Shown here: positions 11,767 to 24,653 of the stretch, in pieces
How positions within the stretch are numbered: position 1 is the stretch's first letter
Layout of the letters: every line of letters starts with the position of its first letter
NCBI GenBank assembly: GCA_902623255.1
Contig: CACNSY010000001.1
Location: 143,463 to 207,462 of the forward strand
DNA: 64,000 nucleotides
From: an uncultured Alphaproteobacteria bacterium
GTDB lineage: Bacteria; Pseudomonadota; Alphaproteobacteria; HIMB59; GCA-002718135
Direction of reading: 5' to 3'
Position numbers and translations under genes: made by a program
The notes under the pieces: generated by a model
Told to the model about the DNA's origin: nothing
Databases searched by the model: none
What the model saw: only the letters and a program-made list of their open reading frames with translations

Positions 11767-13076
11767 TAGGCTACTCTTTTATTTCTTTCTTGAATTCTTT
11801 TTTCAATTTCAGGTCTAAAGTGTCTAAACAAACCTTGAATAGGCCAAGCAGCGGCATCACCTAATGCACAAATAGTATGACCTTCAATTTGCTTAGTCAC
11901 ATCTAAAATTTTATCAATATCTTGATGTTCAACATTTCCATGAACCATTTTTTCCATCATTCTGTACATCCATCCAGTACCTTCTCTGCAAGGTGTACAT
12001 TGACCGCAGCTTTCATGTTTATAAAAATGTGATAATCTAGCTATTGCTTCAACAATATCTGTTGATTTATTCATTACAATAACAGCAGCAGTTCCTAATC
12101 CACTTTGAACTTCTTTTAGGCTATCAAAATCCATTTTAACTGTATCGCAAATAGACTTAGGTAATAAAGGCACACTTGCACCTCCAGGAATTACAGCTAA
12201 TAAATTTTCCCAACCACCAATTACACCTCCTGCATGTTTTTCAATCAGTTCTTTTAATGGTATCCCCATTTCCTCTTCTACATTGCATGGGTTATTAACA
12301 TGTCCTGAAATACTAAAAATTTTTGTACCTGTATTGTTGGCACTTCCTAAATCAGCGAACCATTTTGAACCACGTCTTAAAATAGTTGGTGCAACGGCAA
12401 CTGTTTCAACATTTGTAACTGTTGTTGGACATCCATATAAACCTGCACCAGCGGGAAACGGAGGTTTTAATCGAGGTTGGCCTTTTTTACCCTCTAAACT
12501 TTCAAGTAAAGCAGTTTCTTCACCACAAATATATGCTCCTGCTCCTCTGTGAAGATAAATATCAAAATCCCACCCTGTACCACATGCATTTTTACCAATT
12601 AAATTATTTGCGTAGGCTTCATCTATTGCTTTTTGTAAATTAGAAGATTCAGAATAATATTCACCCCTTATATAAATATAACAAGTATGTGCATGCATAG
12701 CAAAGGCAGCAACTAAACAACCTTCTAAAAGAAGATGTGGGTCGTTTCTCATAATCTCTCGATCTTTACATGTGCCTGGCTCTGACTCATCTGCATTAAC
12801 AACTAGGTAATGATCTTTTCCAGAGTCTTTTGGCATAAATGACCACTTAAGTCCCGCAGGGAAACCTGCTCCTCCCCTTCCTCTTAATTGACTATTTTTA
12901 ATTTCCTCAACAATTTTTTCGCTACCCATTTTAATAAGTTCTTTAGTATTTGACCAAATACCTCTTTTTTTGGCACCATCTAATTTCCAGTCTTCAAAAC
13001 CGTATAAATTTTTAAAAATTTTATCTTTTTCCCTAAGCATCAAATTTTCTTTCAGGTTGTGATGATTTTCTACCAA
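11766..13076 (-). CDS. nuoF: NADH-quinone oxidoreductase subunit F (true start probably the internal Met at about 13040)
   Basis: [47 protein letters not shown] is the usual N-terminus. Confidence 0.95.
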   Translation of the reverse strand: MVENHHNLKENLMLREKDKIFKNLYGFEDWKLDGAKKRGIWSNTKELIKMGSEKIVEEIKNSQLRGRGGAGFPAGLKWSFMPKDSGKDHYLVVNADESEPGTCKDREIMRNDPHLLLEGCLVAAFAMHAHTCYIYIRGEYYSESSNLQKAIDEAYANNLIGKNACGTGWDFDIYLHRGAGAYICGEETALLESLEGKKGQPRLKPPFPAGAGLYGCPTTVTNVETVAVAPTILRRGSKWFADLGSANNTGTKIFSISGHVNNPCNVEEEMGIPLKELIEKHAGGVIGGWENLLAVIPGGASVPLLPKSICDTVKMDFDSLKEVQSGLGTAAVIVMNKSTDIVEAIARLSHFYKHESCGQCTPCREGTGWMYRMMEKMVHGNVEHQDIDKILDVTKQIEGHTICALGDAAAWPIQGLFRHFRPEIEKRIQERNKRVA

Positions 13077-13632
13077 TTTGTGAACCTACTTTTATTGATT
13101 TATTATCTTTTAAATCTTGAAGTATTTTTTTAAAACTCTCTTCATCTAAATCTTCATAATAATCATCATTGATCTGGACCATAGGAGCATTGCAACATGC
13201 ACCTAAGCATTCAACTTCAACAACTGTAAATATTCCATCATCACTTGTCTCGCCAATATTAGTTTCACAAACTTCTTGTGCAACCTTAGACAGTTTATCA
13301 CTCCCTCTTAGCCAACAAGGTGTCGTTCTACAAATTTGTACAAAATTTTTACCAATAGGTTCTAAATTAAACATCGAATAAAAAGTGGCAACTTCTAACA
13401 CCCTTATATAAGACATACTTAGAGTTTCAGCTACTTTTTCCATTGAGTTTTTACTTAGCCATCCATTATTTTGTCTTTGTGCTAAATCAAGTAAAGGAAT
13501 AACTGCGCTTTGAATACGGTTTGATGGATATTTTTTTATTATTTCAGAAATTTTTCTAAAATTTTCTGATGACCATTCAAAATTATCATTAATTTTTTTA
13601 TATACTTTATTATTTGAACCAGGATGATGCAT
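13033..13632 (-). CDS. nuoE: NADH-quinone oxidoreductase subunit E
   Basis: Thioredoxin-like 2Fe-2S motif, [10 protein letters not shown] ... [16 protein letters not shown]. Confidence 0.95.
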   Translation of the reverse strand: MHHPGSNNKVYKKINDNFEWSSENFRKISEIIKKYPSNRIQSAVIPLLDLAQRQNNGWLSKNSMEKVAETLSMSYIRVLEVATFYSMFNLEPIGKNFVQICRTTPCWLRGSDKLSKVAQEVCETNIGETSDDGIFTVVEVECLGACCNAPMVQINDDYYEDLDEESFKKILQDLKDNKSIKVGSQIGRKSSQPERKFDA

Positions 13633-14810
13633 TATCTATCTATCTCTCCAAAAACAATATCTAAGCTACCTAGTATAGCGGCTATGTCAGCCATTAAGTG
13701 GCCTTTAGATAAATGATCCAATGTTTGAAGGTGTGCAAAACCTGGTGCTCTTATTTTACATCTATATGGTTTACTAGATCCATCAGAAACAAGGTAAACG
13801 CCAAATTCACCCTTTGGAGCTTCTACTGCACTATAAACTTGACCAGCGGGAACACGGTAACCTTCAGTGAAAAGTTTAAAATGATGAATTAAAGCTTCCA
13901 TTGATTTTTTCATTTGATTTCTTTTAGGAGGTGTAATTTTATTATCCTCAATTGATATTGGACCTGGTTTGATTTTATTTAAACATTGGTTAATAATACT
14001 AATGCTTTGTCTCATTTCCTCTATGCGAACCAAATATCGATCAAAACAATCACCCTTTTTTCCAACAGGAACTTCAAAATCAACTTGATCATAGGCGTCA
14101 TAAGGTTGAGATCTTCTTAAATCCCATGCTACACCTGCACTTCTTAATACAGGACCAGAACACCCCCATTCAATTGCTTCGGACTTTGAAATTATTCCTA
14201 TATCAACTGATCTTTGTCTTAAAATTCTGTTATTAGTAAGCAAGCTTTCAAGATCATCAATAAATTTTGGAAGAGTTTTAAAATGGTCAAATAATTTTTC
14301 TTCCATTCCTTCTGGCATATCCTGATGAACGCCGCCAGGTCTAAAATAGGCTGCATGAAATCTTGCTCCAGATACTGCTTCATGAAACTCCAAAAGCTTT
14401 TCCCTTTCTTCAAAACACCATAAAAAAGGTGTCACTGCACCAATGTCAGCAGCATAGGCAGGTATATTTAATAAATGATTTAGTATTCTAGTAATTTCGG
14501 CAAAAATAACCCGAATATATTTAGCTCTTTCAGGAACATTGATACCTAGGAGATTTTCAGTTGCCAATGCAAAAGCATGTTCTTGACACATTGGTGAAAC
14601 GTAATCAAGTCTATCAAAATAAGGGACAGCCTGAAGATAAGTTTTATATTCAATTAATTTTTCTGTCCCCCTATGTAACAATCCGATGTGTGGTTCTGCT
14701 CTTTGAACTACTTCACCTTCAAGCTCAACTACTAAACGTAAAACACCATGCGCAGCTGGATGTTGAGGGCCAAAGTTAATTGTAGTTGTATTAAGCTCTA
14801 CTTCTTTCAT
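13632..14810 (-). CDS. nuoD: NADH-quinone oxidoreductase subunit D
   Basis: [34 protein letters not shown]. Confidence 0.97.
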   Translation of the reverse strand: MKEVELNTTTINFGPQHPAAHGVLRLVVELEGEVVQRAEPHIGLLHRGTEKLIEYKTYLQAVPYFDRLDYVSPMCQEHAFALATENLLGINVPERAKYIRVIFAEITRILNHLLNIPAYAADIGAVTPFLWCFEEREKLLEFHEAVSGARFHAAYFRPGGVHQDMPEGMEEKLFDHFKTLPKFIDDLESLLTNNRILRQRSVDIGIISKSEAIEWGCSGPVLRSAGVAWDLRRSQPYDAYDQVDFEVPVGKKGDCFDRYLVRIEEMRQSISIINQCLNKIKPGPISIEDNKITPPKRNQMKKSMEALIHHFKLFTEGYRVPAGQVYSAVEAPKGEFGVYLVSDGSSKPYRCKIRAPGFAHLQTLDHLSKGHLMADIAAILGSLDIVFGEIDR

Positions 14811-15392
14811 TTAATTTTCACCAGTAGATTTCTCATCACCAAAAAGTTTGTTTTCCATTCCTTCCCAAGGAGATTCACTATCGAAATTTCTAAATTCTTG
14901 AGTTAACTTAACAGGCTCATATATTACTTTTTTTTCAAGGTCATCGTAGCGAACTTCTGTATGTCCTGTTAAAGGAAAATCTTTGCGCAACGGATAACCT
15001 TCAAAATTGTAATCCGTCATTATTCTTCTTAAATCAGGATGGTTAATAAATTCAATTCCAAATAAATCATAGCATTCTCTTTCATACCAATCTGCAGATT
15101 TGTGAATATTGGTTATTGATTCTATGTTTTCGTTTTCTTTAATGAAAGTTTTAAGAATAATTTTTTTATTTTTTGTTAAACTTTGCAAAATATAAATCAA
15201 ATCAAATCTAAATTCTCTTGAAGGATAATCAACAGCTGTAATATCTAATAATTGATTAAAATTAAACTCATTGTTATCTTTTAATTCAGTAAAAATTTTT
15301 ATAATGTTATGTTTTTCAAATTCTATTTCCAACAGATTATTATTCTCTAAAACATCATTTATGCCATCTATTTTAGTAAGAATTTTAATCAT
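14811..15392 (-). CDS. nuoC: NADH-quinone oxidoreductase subunit C
   Basis: ADWYERECYDLFGIEFINHPDLRRIMTDYNFEGYPLRKDFPLTG. Confidence 0.96.
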   Translation of the reverse strand: MIKILTKIDGINDVLENNNLLEIEFEKHNIIKIFTELKDNNEFNFNQLLDITAVDYPSREFRFDLIYILQSLTKNKKIILKTFIKENENIESITNIHKSADWYERECYDLFGIEFINHPDLRRIMTDYNFEGYPLRKDFPLTGHTEVRYDDLEKKVIYEPVKLTQEFRNFDSESPWEGMENKLFGDEKSTGEN

Positions 15393-15398
15393 ATAAAA

Positions 15399-15932
15399 TT
15401 ATCTTTTAAATTTATTTTCTCTTCTAATTTTTTTCTGTAATTGCAATATGCCGTAAACTAATGCTTCTGCTGTTGGGGGGCATCCTGGAACGTAAACATC
15501 AACGGGGACGATCCTGTCACAACCTCTAACTACTGAATACGAGTAGTGATAATATCCGCCACCATTTGCACATGAACCCATTGATATTACCCACCGAGGT
15601 TCTGGCATTTGATCATAAACTTTTCTTAAAGCTGGTGCCATTTTATTTGTTAATGTGCCAGCAACAATCATTACATCAGATTGTCTAGGGCTACCTCTTG
15701 GTATGACTCCATAACGATCTAGATCATATCTTGCCATGTAAGAATGGATCATTTCTACTCCACAACATGCCAATCCGAATGTCATTGGCCATAAGGAACC
15801 AGTTCTAGCCCAAGTAAGAATTTTATCGTAGCTAGCCACTAAGAAACCTTTAGAGGATAATTCTGTATTTAGAGTGTCATCAACAATTTTTTTTGCTTCA
15901 TCTACTCCCATTCTAAAGCTCCTTTTTTCCAT
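15399..15932 (-). CDS. nuoB: NADH-quinone oxidoreductase subunit B
   Basis: [29 protein letters not shown]. Confidence 0.97.
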   Translation of the reverse strand: MEKRSFRMGVDEAKKIVDDTLNTELSSKGFLVASYDKILTWARTGSLWPMTFGLACCGVEMIHSYMARYDLDRYGVIPRGSPRQSDVMIVAGTLTNKMAPALRKVYDQMPEPRWVISMGSCANGGGYYHYSYSVVRGCDRIVPVDVYVPGCPPTAEALVYGILQLQKKIRRENKFKR

Positions 15933-16267
15933 TCATAAATAAAACCAATAGTTAAAACAGTTAGAAAAATCATCATTGACCAAAAACCAAACAATCCAAT
16001 TTTACCAAGTGTTATTGCCCATGGAAACAAGAAAGCAACTTCTAAATCAAAGATAATAAATAAGATTGCTACTAAATAAAATCTTACGTCAAATCTTCCA
16101 CGAGCGTCGTCAAAAGCCTCAAATCCACACTCATAAGCAGATAATTTTTCTTGATCTGGCTGAGAGTCTCCAACTACAAAAGATAATAAAGTCATTCCAA
16201 AAGCCAATGCTAAAGCTATAAATATAAAAATTAATATTGGTAAATATTCAAATAGAAACTCTGACAC
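15902..16267 (-). CDS. nuoA: NADH-quinone oxidoreductase subunit A (GTG start)
   Basis: [40 protein letters not shown]; start codon reads GTG. Confidence 0.96.
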   Translation of the reverse strand: MSEFLFEYLPILIFIFIALALAFGMTLLSFVVGDSQPDQEKLSAYECGFEAFDDARGRFDVRFYLVAILFIIFDLEVAFLFPWAITLGKIGLFGFWSMMIFLTVLTIGFIYEWKKGALEWE

Positions 16268-16319
16268 TATAATCTCACAAATAAATTAGTAATGTATTTA
16301 ACGATTTATTCAACAATAA

Positions 16320-16334
16320 CAACGTGTCTCGTTG
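16320..16334 (-). terminator. Possible small hairpin downstream of tRNA-Asp / upstream of nuoA
   Basis: CAACG-TGTCT-CGTTG inverted repeat; only 5 bp, T-rich on minus strand. Confidence 0.3.
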
Positions 16335-16367
16335 CGACTTTAGTACACAAAAAAACACTGAAATAAG

Positions 16368-16444
16368 TGGCGCGAGAGACGGGATTCGAACCCGCGGCCT
16401 CTGCCGTGACAGGGCAGCGTTCTAACCAGCTGAACTACTCCCGC
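16368..16444 (-). tRNA. tRNA-Asp(GTC), CCA encoded
   Basis: Reverse complement GCGGGAGTAGTTCAGCTGGTTAGAACGCTGCCCTGTCACGGCAGAGGCCGCGGGTTCGAATCCCGTCTCTCGCGCCA folds as cloverleaf. Confidence 0.97.
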
Positions 16445-16447
16445 GCA

Positions 16448-16523
16448 TGGTGGGTGTTGAGAGACTTGAACTCCCGACCCTCTCGGTGTAAACGAGATGC
16501 TCTACCAACTGAGCTAAACACCC
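16448..16523 (-). tRNA. tRNA-Val(TAC), CCA encoded
   Basis: Reverse complement GGGTGTTTAGCTCAGTTGGTAGAGCATCTCGTTTACACCGAGAGGGTCGGGAGTTCAAGTCTCTCAACACCCACCA. Confidence 0.97.
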
Positions 16524-16524
16524 A

Positions 16525-16560
16525 AATAAAAGCGGCTGTTAAATTCATTTAACAGCCGGT
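16525..16560 (-). terminator. Rho-independent terminator of hupB
   Basis: CGGCTGTTAAAT-ga-ATTTAACAGCCG followed by CTTTTATTT on the minus strand. Confidence 0.85.
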
Positions 16561-16575
16561 GCAAGAAAAAAATAA

Positions 16576-16851
16576 TTAATTATTTACTGAGTCTTTAAGA
16601 GCTTTTCCCACAGTAAATTTAGGTCTCTTAGATGCTGGGATTTGGATTGATTCTCCTGTTCTAGGATTTCTACCAGTAGTTGCTTTTCTATGACTAACAC
16701 TAAAATTACCAAATCCAACAATACTAACCTTTTCATCTCTTTTCAAAGCGTTAGTTATTGAATCCAAAAAGCTTTCAATTGCTCGAGTTGCGTCAGATTT
16801 AGATAGTCCAGCGGAAGAAGCTACAGATGCGATAAGATCATTTTTGTTCAC
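16576..16851 (-). CDS. hupB: HU family DNA-binding protein
   Basis: MNKNDLIASVASSAGLSKSDATRAI, GRNPRTGESIQIPASKRPKFTVGKALKD. Confidence 0.96.
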   Translation of the reverse strand: MNKNDLIASVASSAGLSKSDATRAIESFLDSITNALKRDEKVSIVGFGNFSVSHRKATTGRNPRTGESIQIPASKRPKFTVGKALKDSVNN

Positions 16852-16987
16852 TTTTATTCTCCTTTAATAAATTTTCTAGATAATTATTTGTTTTATGAAC
16901 AAGTCAACAATATTATAAAATTTTTCGCAGAAATAAGGGAATTTGACAATAAAATGGCTTAATAGCTGATTTTTTTAAATTAAAATA

Positions 16988-19354
16988 TTAGTGAGTACTA
17001 GTGGTGTTTTGATTATTTTTTAATTGAGATTCGCTTAAATTTAATGGAATAATGGGCTTTGTTAAAGTGTGTTCAAGAATTGAGAATGCATCAGAAACAG
17101 CAATAATTTTTATACCTTTTATAACTTCCTTATCAAACTCTGCAATTTCCCTAAAGTTTTCATGAGGAATAAGAATTTTTTTAATCCCTGCTCTACTAGC
17201 TGCATATATTTTTTCTTTCAAACCACCAATTGGTAAAACTCTACCTCTCAGTGTAATTTCTCCAGTCATTGCAACATCTCTTTTGATTTTGTTGTTTGTT
17301 AAAGATGAAACTAATGAATTAAAAATAGCTATACCTGCACTAGGTCCATCTTTTGGAGTAGCGCCCTCAGGTACATGGATGTGGATATCATAATTCTCAA
17401 AGTCTCTAGGATTAATTCCAAGAGTTACCGATTTTGATTTAACATATGAAGTTGCAGCCTGAATGGATTCTCTCATAACTTCACCTAATTTACCTGTTAT
17501 TGTAAGTTTACCTTTACCGATTGATAAAATAACCTCAACTGACAGAATTTCTCCCCCGACCTCCGTCCAAGCTAAACCATTAGTTACTCCTACTAAATTT
17601 CTTTTTTCAATTTCACTTGTTCTAAATTTTGAAATGCCTAGAAATTCTTGTAAAGATTTCTCATTTAATTTAATTTTTTTTAATCTCGTTGTCTCTAATT
17701 TTTTAACTGCTTTTCTACATACTTTAGATATTTCTTTTTCAAGATTTCTCACTCCAGCTTCTTTAGTATAATTTCTGATAATCAAACTCAAAACCCTAGA
17801 GTTAAATGTTATTTCAGAATTTTTAATTCCATGGTTTTTAATTTGCTTTGGTAACAAATATTTTTTTGCAATTTGATTTTTTTCTTTTTCAGTATAACCT
17901 GGTATTCTTATTACTTCCATTCTATCTAAAAGTGCAGGCGGTATATTTAATGTGTTAGCAGTACATACAAACATTACATCAGATAGATCATAATCCAATT
18001 CTAAATAATGATCATTAAATTTACTATTTTGTTCAGGGTCAAGAACTTCTAACAAAGCAGAGGATGGATCTCCTCTCCAATCAGATCCCAACTTATCAAT
18101 TTCATCTAATAAAATTAATGGGTTAGAAGATTTTGATTTTTTCATAGCTTGTATAAATCTACCTGGCATAGAGCCTATATATGTTCTTCTATGACCTCTA
18201 ATTTCAGCTTCGTCCCTTACACCCCCCAATGACATTCTTACAAAACTTCTGCCAGTTGAATTTGCAATTGATTTACCTAGGGATGTTTTTCCAACACCGG
18301 GAGGACCAACTAAACATAATATAGGTCCTTTAAGTTTATCAGTTCTTTTTTGAACAGCTAAATATTCAAGAATTCTCTCTTTTACTTTCTCTAAACCATA
18401 ATGATCATTTTCTAAAATCGTTGAAGCTTTATTAATATTTTTTGAAATTTGATCTGGATTATTCCAGGGTATAGACATAACCCAATCCAGATAATTCCTA
18501 ATTACAGTTGCTTCTGCTGACATAGCGCTCATATTTTTTAATTTTTTAATTTCAGATGCACATTTATCCTTGGCCTCTTTAGAAAAGTTATACTGATTTA
18601 TTTTTTTTTCTAATTCTGCAATTTCATCTACGTCATCATTTTCACCCAATTCTTTTTGAATCGCCTTCATTTGTTCATTTAAATAATATTCCTTTTGAGT
18701 TTTCTCCATTTGCCTTTTTACACGGCCTTTAATTTTTTTTTCAACTTGGAATGAATCAATTTCTGAAACAAGATGACCATAGGTTTTATTTAATCTATCT
18801 TCTGTATTTATGATTTCTAAAATTTCTTGTTTTTGAGATATAGATATTGAAATATTTGATGCAATTATATCAACTATTTTATCAGGATCAGTAATAGATT
18901 TAACATTGTTTATGATATCAAGTGAAACTTTTTTATTAATCTTTTGAAACTCGGTAAATTGCTCAATAATGAGCTTTTGTAGAGCTCTTATATTAGAATT
19001 TTTTTTTGTTTTATAATTAATTTCACTAATGGAAGCAGAAATAAAATCTTTGTTAAAATTTATTTTTTCAACTTTTGCTCTGTGTATACCTTCCACTAAT
19101 ACTTTAAGTGTTCCATCAGGGAGTTTAAGCAATTGAATTACTTTAGCAACCGTACCAAAAGAATATAGATTATCTTTATTAGGATTATCTATTTTTGAAT
19201 TTTTTTGTGATATTAAAAAAATCTTTTTATCAGTAGTCATTACATTATTAAGTGCATTAACTGATTGATCTCTGCCAACAAAAAGTGGGGCAATCATATT
19301 AGGAAAAACTACAATATCTCTTAAGGGAAGAACGGGTATAGTATTTTTTACCAT
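16988..19354 (-). CDS. lon: ATP-dependent protease La
   Basis: GPPGVGKTSLGKSIA, PKDGPSAGIAIF Ser-Lys protease motif. Confidence 0.97.
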   Translation of the reverse strand: MVKNTIPVLPLRDIVVFPNMIAPLFVGRDQSVNALNNVMTTDKKIFLISQKNSKIDNPNKDNLYSFGTVAKVIQLLKLPDGTLKVLVEGIHRAKVEKINFNKDFISASISEINYKTKKNSNIRALQKLIIEQFTEFQKINKKVSLDIINNVKSITDPDKIVDIIASNISISISQKQEILEIINTEDRLNKTYGHLVSEIDSFQVEKKIKGRVKRQMEKTQKEYYLNEQMKAIQKELGENDDVDEIAELEKKINQYNFSKEAKDKCASEIKKLKNMSAMSAEATVIRNYLDWVMSIPWNNPDQISKNINKASTILENDHYGLEKVKERILEYLAVQKRTDKLKGPILCLVGPPGVGKTSLGKSIANSTGRSFVRMSLGGVRDEAEIRGHRRTYIGSMPGRFIQAMKKSKSSNPLILLDEIDKLGSDWRGDPSSALLEVLDPEQNSKFNDHYLELDYDLSDVMFVCTANTLNIPPALLDRMEVIRIPGYTEKEKNQIAKKYLLPKQIKNHGIKNSEITFNSRVLSLIIRNYTKEAGVRNLEKEISKVCRKAVKKLETTRLKKIKLNEKSLQEFLGISKFRTSEIEKRNLVGVTNGLAWTEVGGEILSVEVILSIGKGKLTITGKLGEVMRESIQAATSYVKSKSVTLGINPRDFENYDIHIHVPEGATPKDGPSAGIAIFNSLVSSLTNNKIKRDVAMTGEITLRGRVLPIGGLKEKIYAASRAGIKKILIPHENFREIAEFDKEVIKGIKIIAVSDAFSILEHTLTKPIIPLNLSESQLKNNQNTTSTH

Positions 19355-19384
19355 TTATTATAAATGTTCATATAATATTTAAAA

Positions 19385-20653
19385 TCAAGAGTTATTAGAC
19401 ATTAATTTTTGATTATTTTCTTTATTTGAATAAATTAAAATAGGGTCAGATTTTTTTGCAATTACATCTTTGTTTATAACAACTTTATATAAATCTTTTT
19501 GATCAGGAACTTTGTACATAAGTTCCATTAGTGAATCTTCAATAATTGATCTCAAACCTCTTGCGCCAGTATTTTGAACAACTGCTAACTTAGCAATTTC
19601 CTTTAATGCATCTTCTTTGATTTCTAACTTGACCCCATCCATTTTCAAAAGAGCCTCAAATTGCTTAACTATAGCATTTTTTGGTTGAGTCATAATTCTT
19701 ATCAACATATCTTCATCTAATTCATTTAAAGTAGTTATCACTGGAAGCCTTCCAATAAATTCTGGTATCATACCAAATTTGAGCAGATCTTGATTTTCAA
19801 GTTTTTTAAGTGCCTCACCAATAGTCTTCTTTTTTGGATCAGTGTCTAATTTAGAATTAAATCCTATTGCAGTACCTTTTAATCTATAATTTATAATTTC
19901 CTCTAGGCCTGAAAAAGCGCCTCCACATATAAAAAGTATATTAGATGTATCTACTTGCAAAAATTCTTGCTGAGGATGCTTTCTTCCACCCTGTGGAGGG
20001 ACACTTGCAATTGTACCCTCCATAATTTTTAGTAATGCTTGTTGAACACCCTCTCCTGAAACATCTCTTGTAATAGAAGGGTTGTCACTTTTTCTTCCTA
20101 TTTTATCAATCTCATCTATATAAACTATTCCTTTTTGAGCCCTTTCCACATTGTATTCGGAGGCCTGTAGCAATTTAAGAATAATATTTTCTACATCTTC
20201 ACCAACATAGCCTGCCTCAGTTAAACTAGTTGCATCTGCTACAGTAAAAGGAACGTCTAAAATTTTAGCTAAAGTTTGAGCAAGTAATGTTTTTCCTGTA
20301 CCAGTAGGCCCAACCAAAAGAATATTTGATTTTGATATCTCAACACTTTCATTTTCTGATTTAGACGAAAGTCTTTTATAGTGATTATAAACAGCTACAG
20401 AAAGAATTTTTTTAGAATCTTTTTGACCAATAACATAATCATTTAAAAATTTATTTATTTCTGAAGGTTTCGGAATATCTTTTTTTATTTTAAATTTATT
20501 ATTCTTATTGTCTTCTTTTATAATATCCATGCATAATTCAACACATTCATCACAAACGAAAACTGTTGGTCCTGCAATTAATTTTTTTACTTCTTTCTGA
20601 TTTTTTCCGCAAAAAGAGCAAAATAATGAATCTTTATCATTTTTTTTATTCAT
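19385..20653 (-). CDS. clpX: ATP-dependent Clp protease ATP-binding subunit ClpX
   Basis: [11 protein letters not shown] zinc finger, [15 protein letters not shown]. Confidence 0.97.
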   Translation of the reverse strand: MNKKNDKDSLFCSFCGKNQKEVKKLIAGPTVFVCDECVELCMDIIKEDNKNNKFKIKKDIPKPSEINKFLNDYVIGQKDSKKILSVAVYNHYKRLSSKSENESVEISKSNILLVGPTGTGKTLLAQTLAKILDVPFTVADATSLTEAGYVGEDVENIILKLLQASEYNVERAQKGIVYIDEIDKIGRKSDNPSITRDVSGEGVQQALLKIMEGTIASVPPQGGRKHPQQEFLQVDTSNILFICGGAFSGLEEIINYRLKGTAIGFNSKLDTDPKKKTIGEALKKLENQDLLKFGMIPEFIGRLPVITTLNELDEDMLIRIMTQPKNAIVKQFEALLKMDGVKLEIKEDALKEIAKLAVVQNTGARGLRSIIEDSLMELMYKVPDQKDLYKVVINKDVIAKKSDPILIYSNKENNQKLMSNNS

Positions 20654-21264
20654 TATTTCCTACCTTTTACAACTTTGTCAATAAGTCCAAATTTAATAGC
20701 TTCATCAGCGGAGAAATACTTATCTCTTTCCATTATACTTGATATTTCTGAAATTTTTTTTCCGGTATGTTTTGAATAAATTTCATTTAATTTTGACTTT
20801 GTTTTTTTTATCTCGTTAGTTTGTATTTCAATATCTGTTACTTGACCTTGATAACCCCCACTAGGTTGATGAACCATTATCCTTGAATTAGGTAAAGAAA
20901 ATCTCATACCTTTTTCCCCAGCAGTTAAGAGAAGTGAGCCAGCAGAAGCAGCTTGGCCAATACAAATAGTCATAATTTTTGAAGAAACGTATTGCATTGT
21001 ATCATAAATAGCCAATCCTGACCAAACGATACCACCCGGTGAATTAATATAAAATGAAATTTCTTTTTTGGGATTTTCAGACTCTAGAAATAATATTTGA
21101 GCACATATTAAACTCGCAATATTATCATCAATAGGACCAGTCAGAAAAATTATTCTTTCTTTTAATAAGCGTGAATAAATATCATAAGATCTTTCGCCCC
21201 TAGATGATTGTTCAACAACCATTGGAATTAAGTTATTAGAAATATTATCTATTGGATCTTTCAT
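20653..21264 (-). CDS. clpP: ATP-dependent Clp protease proteolytic subunit
   Basis: [35 protein letters not shown]. Confidence 0.97.
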   Translation of the reverse strand: MKDPIDNISNNLIPMVVEQSSRGERSYDIYSRLLKERIIFLTGPIDDNIASLICAQILFLESENPKKEISFYINSPGGIVWSGLAIYDTMQYVSSKIMTICIGQAASAGSLLLTAGEKGMRFSLPNSRIMVHQPSGGYQGQVTDIEIQTNEIKKTKSKLNEIYSKHTGKKISEISSIMERDKYFSADEAIKFGLIDKVVKGRK

Positions 21265-22613
21265 TTTCTTTTATCTTTAATGTCAAAAGTTTTAACTTCA
21301 AGTTTTTTATAATCATCTTCACTTAATTTTATAACATTTGTTTTCGATTTGGAAATAATTGAATCTATTACTTTTTGTTCAATAAGAGGTGCTCGAATCG
21401 TATCCAATGATGATGGATTTTTTTCAAAATATTCCATAATCTGCTTTTCTTGACCAGGATATTGCCTAGTATATTCTAATATACCTTTGTTAATTTCTTC
21501 TTCAGAAACAACAACTTTTTCTTCTGAAGCTATATGTTGCATTAATAAACCAAGTTTTACTCTTCTTTCTGAAATTTTTTTATATCTTTTTTTGAGATCG
21601 TCATCTTTTAGTAGCTTATCATCCTCATCTAAACTACCTTCTTTTTTAGCCTGCTCTAAACGATTCCATATTTGATTAAAATCATCTTCTAGTACTCCAT
21701 CAGGTAAGTCAAATTTATAATTATTATCTAAAAGGTCCATCAACTCTTTTTTTTCAATTTGCTTTATACCTTGTTCGTATTGAGATTTCATATTTTTCAC
21801 TAGAAAATCTTTAAGATCCTTTTCAGTTTTGAAACCATTCTTATCTAAAAACTCTTTTGTAAGTTCAAATTTAATTTTTTCTTCAATTGAAATTATTTCA
21901 AAATTAAATGTTATTTTTTTAAATTTATCATCTTTAAGAATTTTAGATAAGTTGATTTTTAATTCAATTTTATCTCCAGTTTTTACTTTTCTATTAATCA
22001 ATTCTTTATTTAAACCTGGAAGTATTCCATCATCAAATCCCAAATCAATTGGAAAATTTTTTTGAGATTTTAAATATTCTGGAAGATCTTCTTGAGAGGA
22101 TTCAAAATTAACAATAACCTTGTCAGTATTTTTAACATGTCTCAAACTATCAATTTTTTTAAAATTTTTTTGTGAATCAATAAAACTCTTAAATTGATTA
22201 TCTTCTGCTTTTTTACCTAATTCAATTTCATACTTATTAATTTTAAGATCCTTAAAATCTTTAAGTTTAATTTCAGGTTTTAAATCAAATTTTAAATTTA
22301 TAATTATTGGCTTATTTTTTTCATAGTTACTAAGCTCAACTTTAGGAGCTCTAAAAAGAGAAAACTTTTTTTTATCAATTAATTTTTTTGTGTTTGTATC
22401 TATTACTTTTTGAATTACTTCATTTAAGACGTTATCTTCATATTTTTTCTTAACAATATTTAGTGGTGCTTTACCTTTTCTAAAACCAGGAATATTTACT
22501 GTAGGTAATATTTGATTTATCTTATTATCTACTTCAATATCAATTTCTTCGTAAGGAATTTCTAATGAGAATTCTTTATAAAGTTTTGTAGATTTTAATT
22601 CTTTTGTGTTCAT
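21261..22613 (-). CDS. tig: Trigger factor
   Basis: [28 protein letters not shown]; upstream of clpP-clpX-lon. Confidence 0.95.
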   Translation of the reverse strand: MNTKELKSTKLYKEFSLEIPYEEIDIEVDNKINQILPTVNIPGFRKGKAPLNIVKKKYEDNVLNEVIQKVIDTNTKKLIDKKKFSLFRAPKVELSNYEKNKPIIINLKFDLKPEIKLKDFKDLKINKYEIELGKKAEDNQFKSFIDSQKNFKKIDSLRHVKNTDKVIVNFESSQEDLPEYLKSQKNFPIDLGFDDGILPGLNKELINRKVKTGDKIELKINLSKILKDDKFKKITFNFEIISIEEKIKFELTKEFLDKNGFKTEKDLKDFLVKNMKSQYEQGIKQIEKKELMDLLDNNYKFDLPDGVLEDDFNQIWNRLEQAKKEGSLDEDDKLLKDDDLKKRYKKISERRVKLGLLMQHIASEEKVVVSEEEINKGILEYTRQYPGQEKQIMEYFEKNPSSLDTIRAPLIEQKVIDSIISKSKTNVIKLSEDDYKKLEVKTFDIKDKRK

Positions 22614-22629
22614 AACTCTTTATACCTAA

Positions 22630-22714
22630 TGGTAGGCCGGAAAGGACTTGAACCTTCACACCTCGCGGCACTAGAACCTAAATCTAGCGTGTCTACCAAT
22701 TCCACCACCGGCCC
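22630..22714 (-). tRNA. tRNA-Leu(TAG), CCA encoded
   Basis: Reverse complement GGGCCGGTGGTGGAATTGGTAGACACGCTAGATTTAGGTTCTAGTGCCGCGAGGTGTGAAGGTTCAAGTCCTTTCCGGCCTACCA; class II variable arm. Confidence 0.95.
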
Positions 22715-22781
22715 TATTATTATTAGCCTTTTATGTACAATAAATTAAAAAACAATAGAGAAAATTAATTAATATTGAGAA

Positions 22782-22859
22782 TGGGGCGAACGATGGGATT
22801 CGAACCCACGGCATCAGGCACCACAAGCCTGCGCTCTAACCAACTGAGCTACGCTCGCC
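22782..22859 (-). tRNA. tRNA-His(GTG), encoded G-1, C73 and CCA
   Basis: Reverse complement GGCGAGCGTAGCTCAGTTGGTTAGAGCGCAGGCTTGTGGTGCCTGATGCCGTGGGTTCGAATCCCATCGTTCGCCCCA. Confidence 0.96.
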
Positions 22860-22911
22860 ATAGAACTTAATTAAAAGTTTAATTTTTATATTAAATCGCT
22901 ATATCAAAAAT

Positions 22912-24407
<1,496 letters not shown>

Positions 24408-24448
24408 TTTTTCTTTACTTTTATATAAAACCTAGTAATTATCCAATA

Positions 24449-24499
24449 ATCGTTCAACTCTTTTAGAGTCGGAAGTAGGCATTGTGCCGAAGGAACGCA
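24449..24499 (+). promoter_or_regulatory. Glutamine riboswitch aptamer, glnA RNA motif, copy 1
   Basis: AUCGUUCA-ACUC-uuuu-AGAGU-CGGAAGUAG-GGC-auugu-GCC-GAAGGAACGC; matches remembered glnA-motif core (CGUUCA...CGGAAGUAG...GAAGGAACGC). Confidence 0.9.
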
Positions 24500-24513
24500 T
24501 GCAAAAGTTATAA

Positions 24514-24567
24514 ATCGTTCAACCTATTTTTATAGGTCGGAAGTAAGCCATAAGCTGAAGGAACGCG
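24514..24567 (+). promoter_or_regulatory. Glutamine riboswitch aptamer, glnA RNA motif, copy 2
   Basis: AUCGUUCA-ACCUA-uuuu-UAUAGGU-CGGAAGUA-AGC-cauaa-GCU-GAAGGAACGC; stems covary with copy 1 while the core is unchanged. Confidence 0.9.
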
Positions 24568-24606
24568 CATCAAAAGCAGATTTCATAACTAGAGCATGAT
24601 TTAACC

Positions 24607-24634
24607 GGGTAACGCTGGATAGCATACCCTTTTG
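24607..24634 (+). promoter_or_regulatory. Hairpin plus U-rich tract before glnA; candidate riboswitch expression platform
   Basis: GGGTA-AC-GCT-GGAT-AGC-A-TACCC followed by TTTTG. Confidence 0.5.
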
Positions 24635-24653
24635 TTGAAGTAAGGAGATAGAT

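Noticed and set aside
11012-11864. Overlapping plus-strand ORFs opposite nuoG/nuoF
   Set aside because: Antisense to strongly conserved nuo coding frames; no SD or domain signal.
16367-16552. Plus-strand 61-aa ORF MARETGFEPAASAVTGQRSNQLNYSRAWW...
   Set aside because: Antisense of tRNA-Asp and tRNA-Val genes; this MARETGFEPAAS-type peptide is a well-known spurious annotation.
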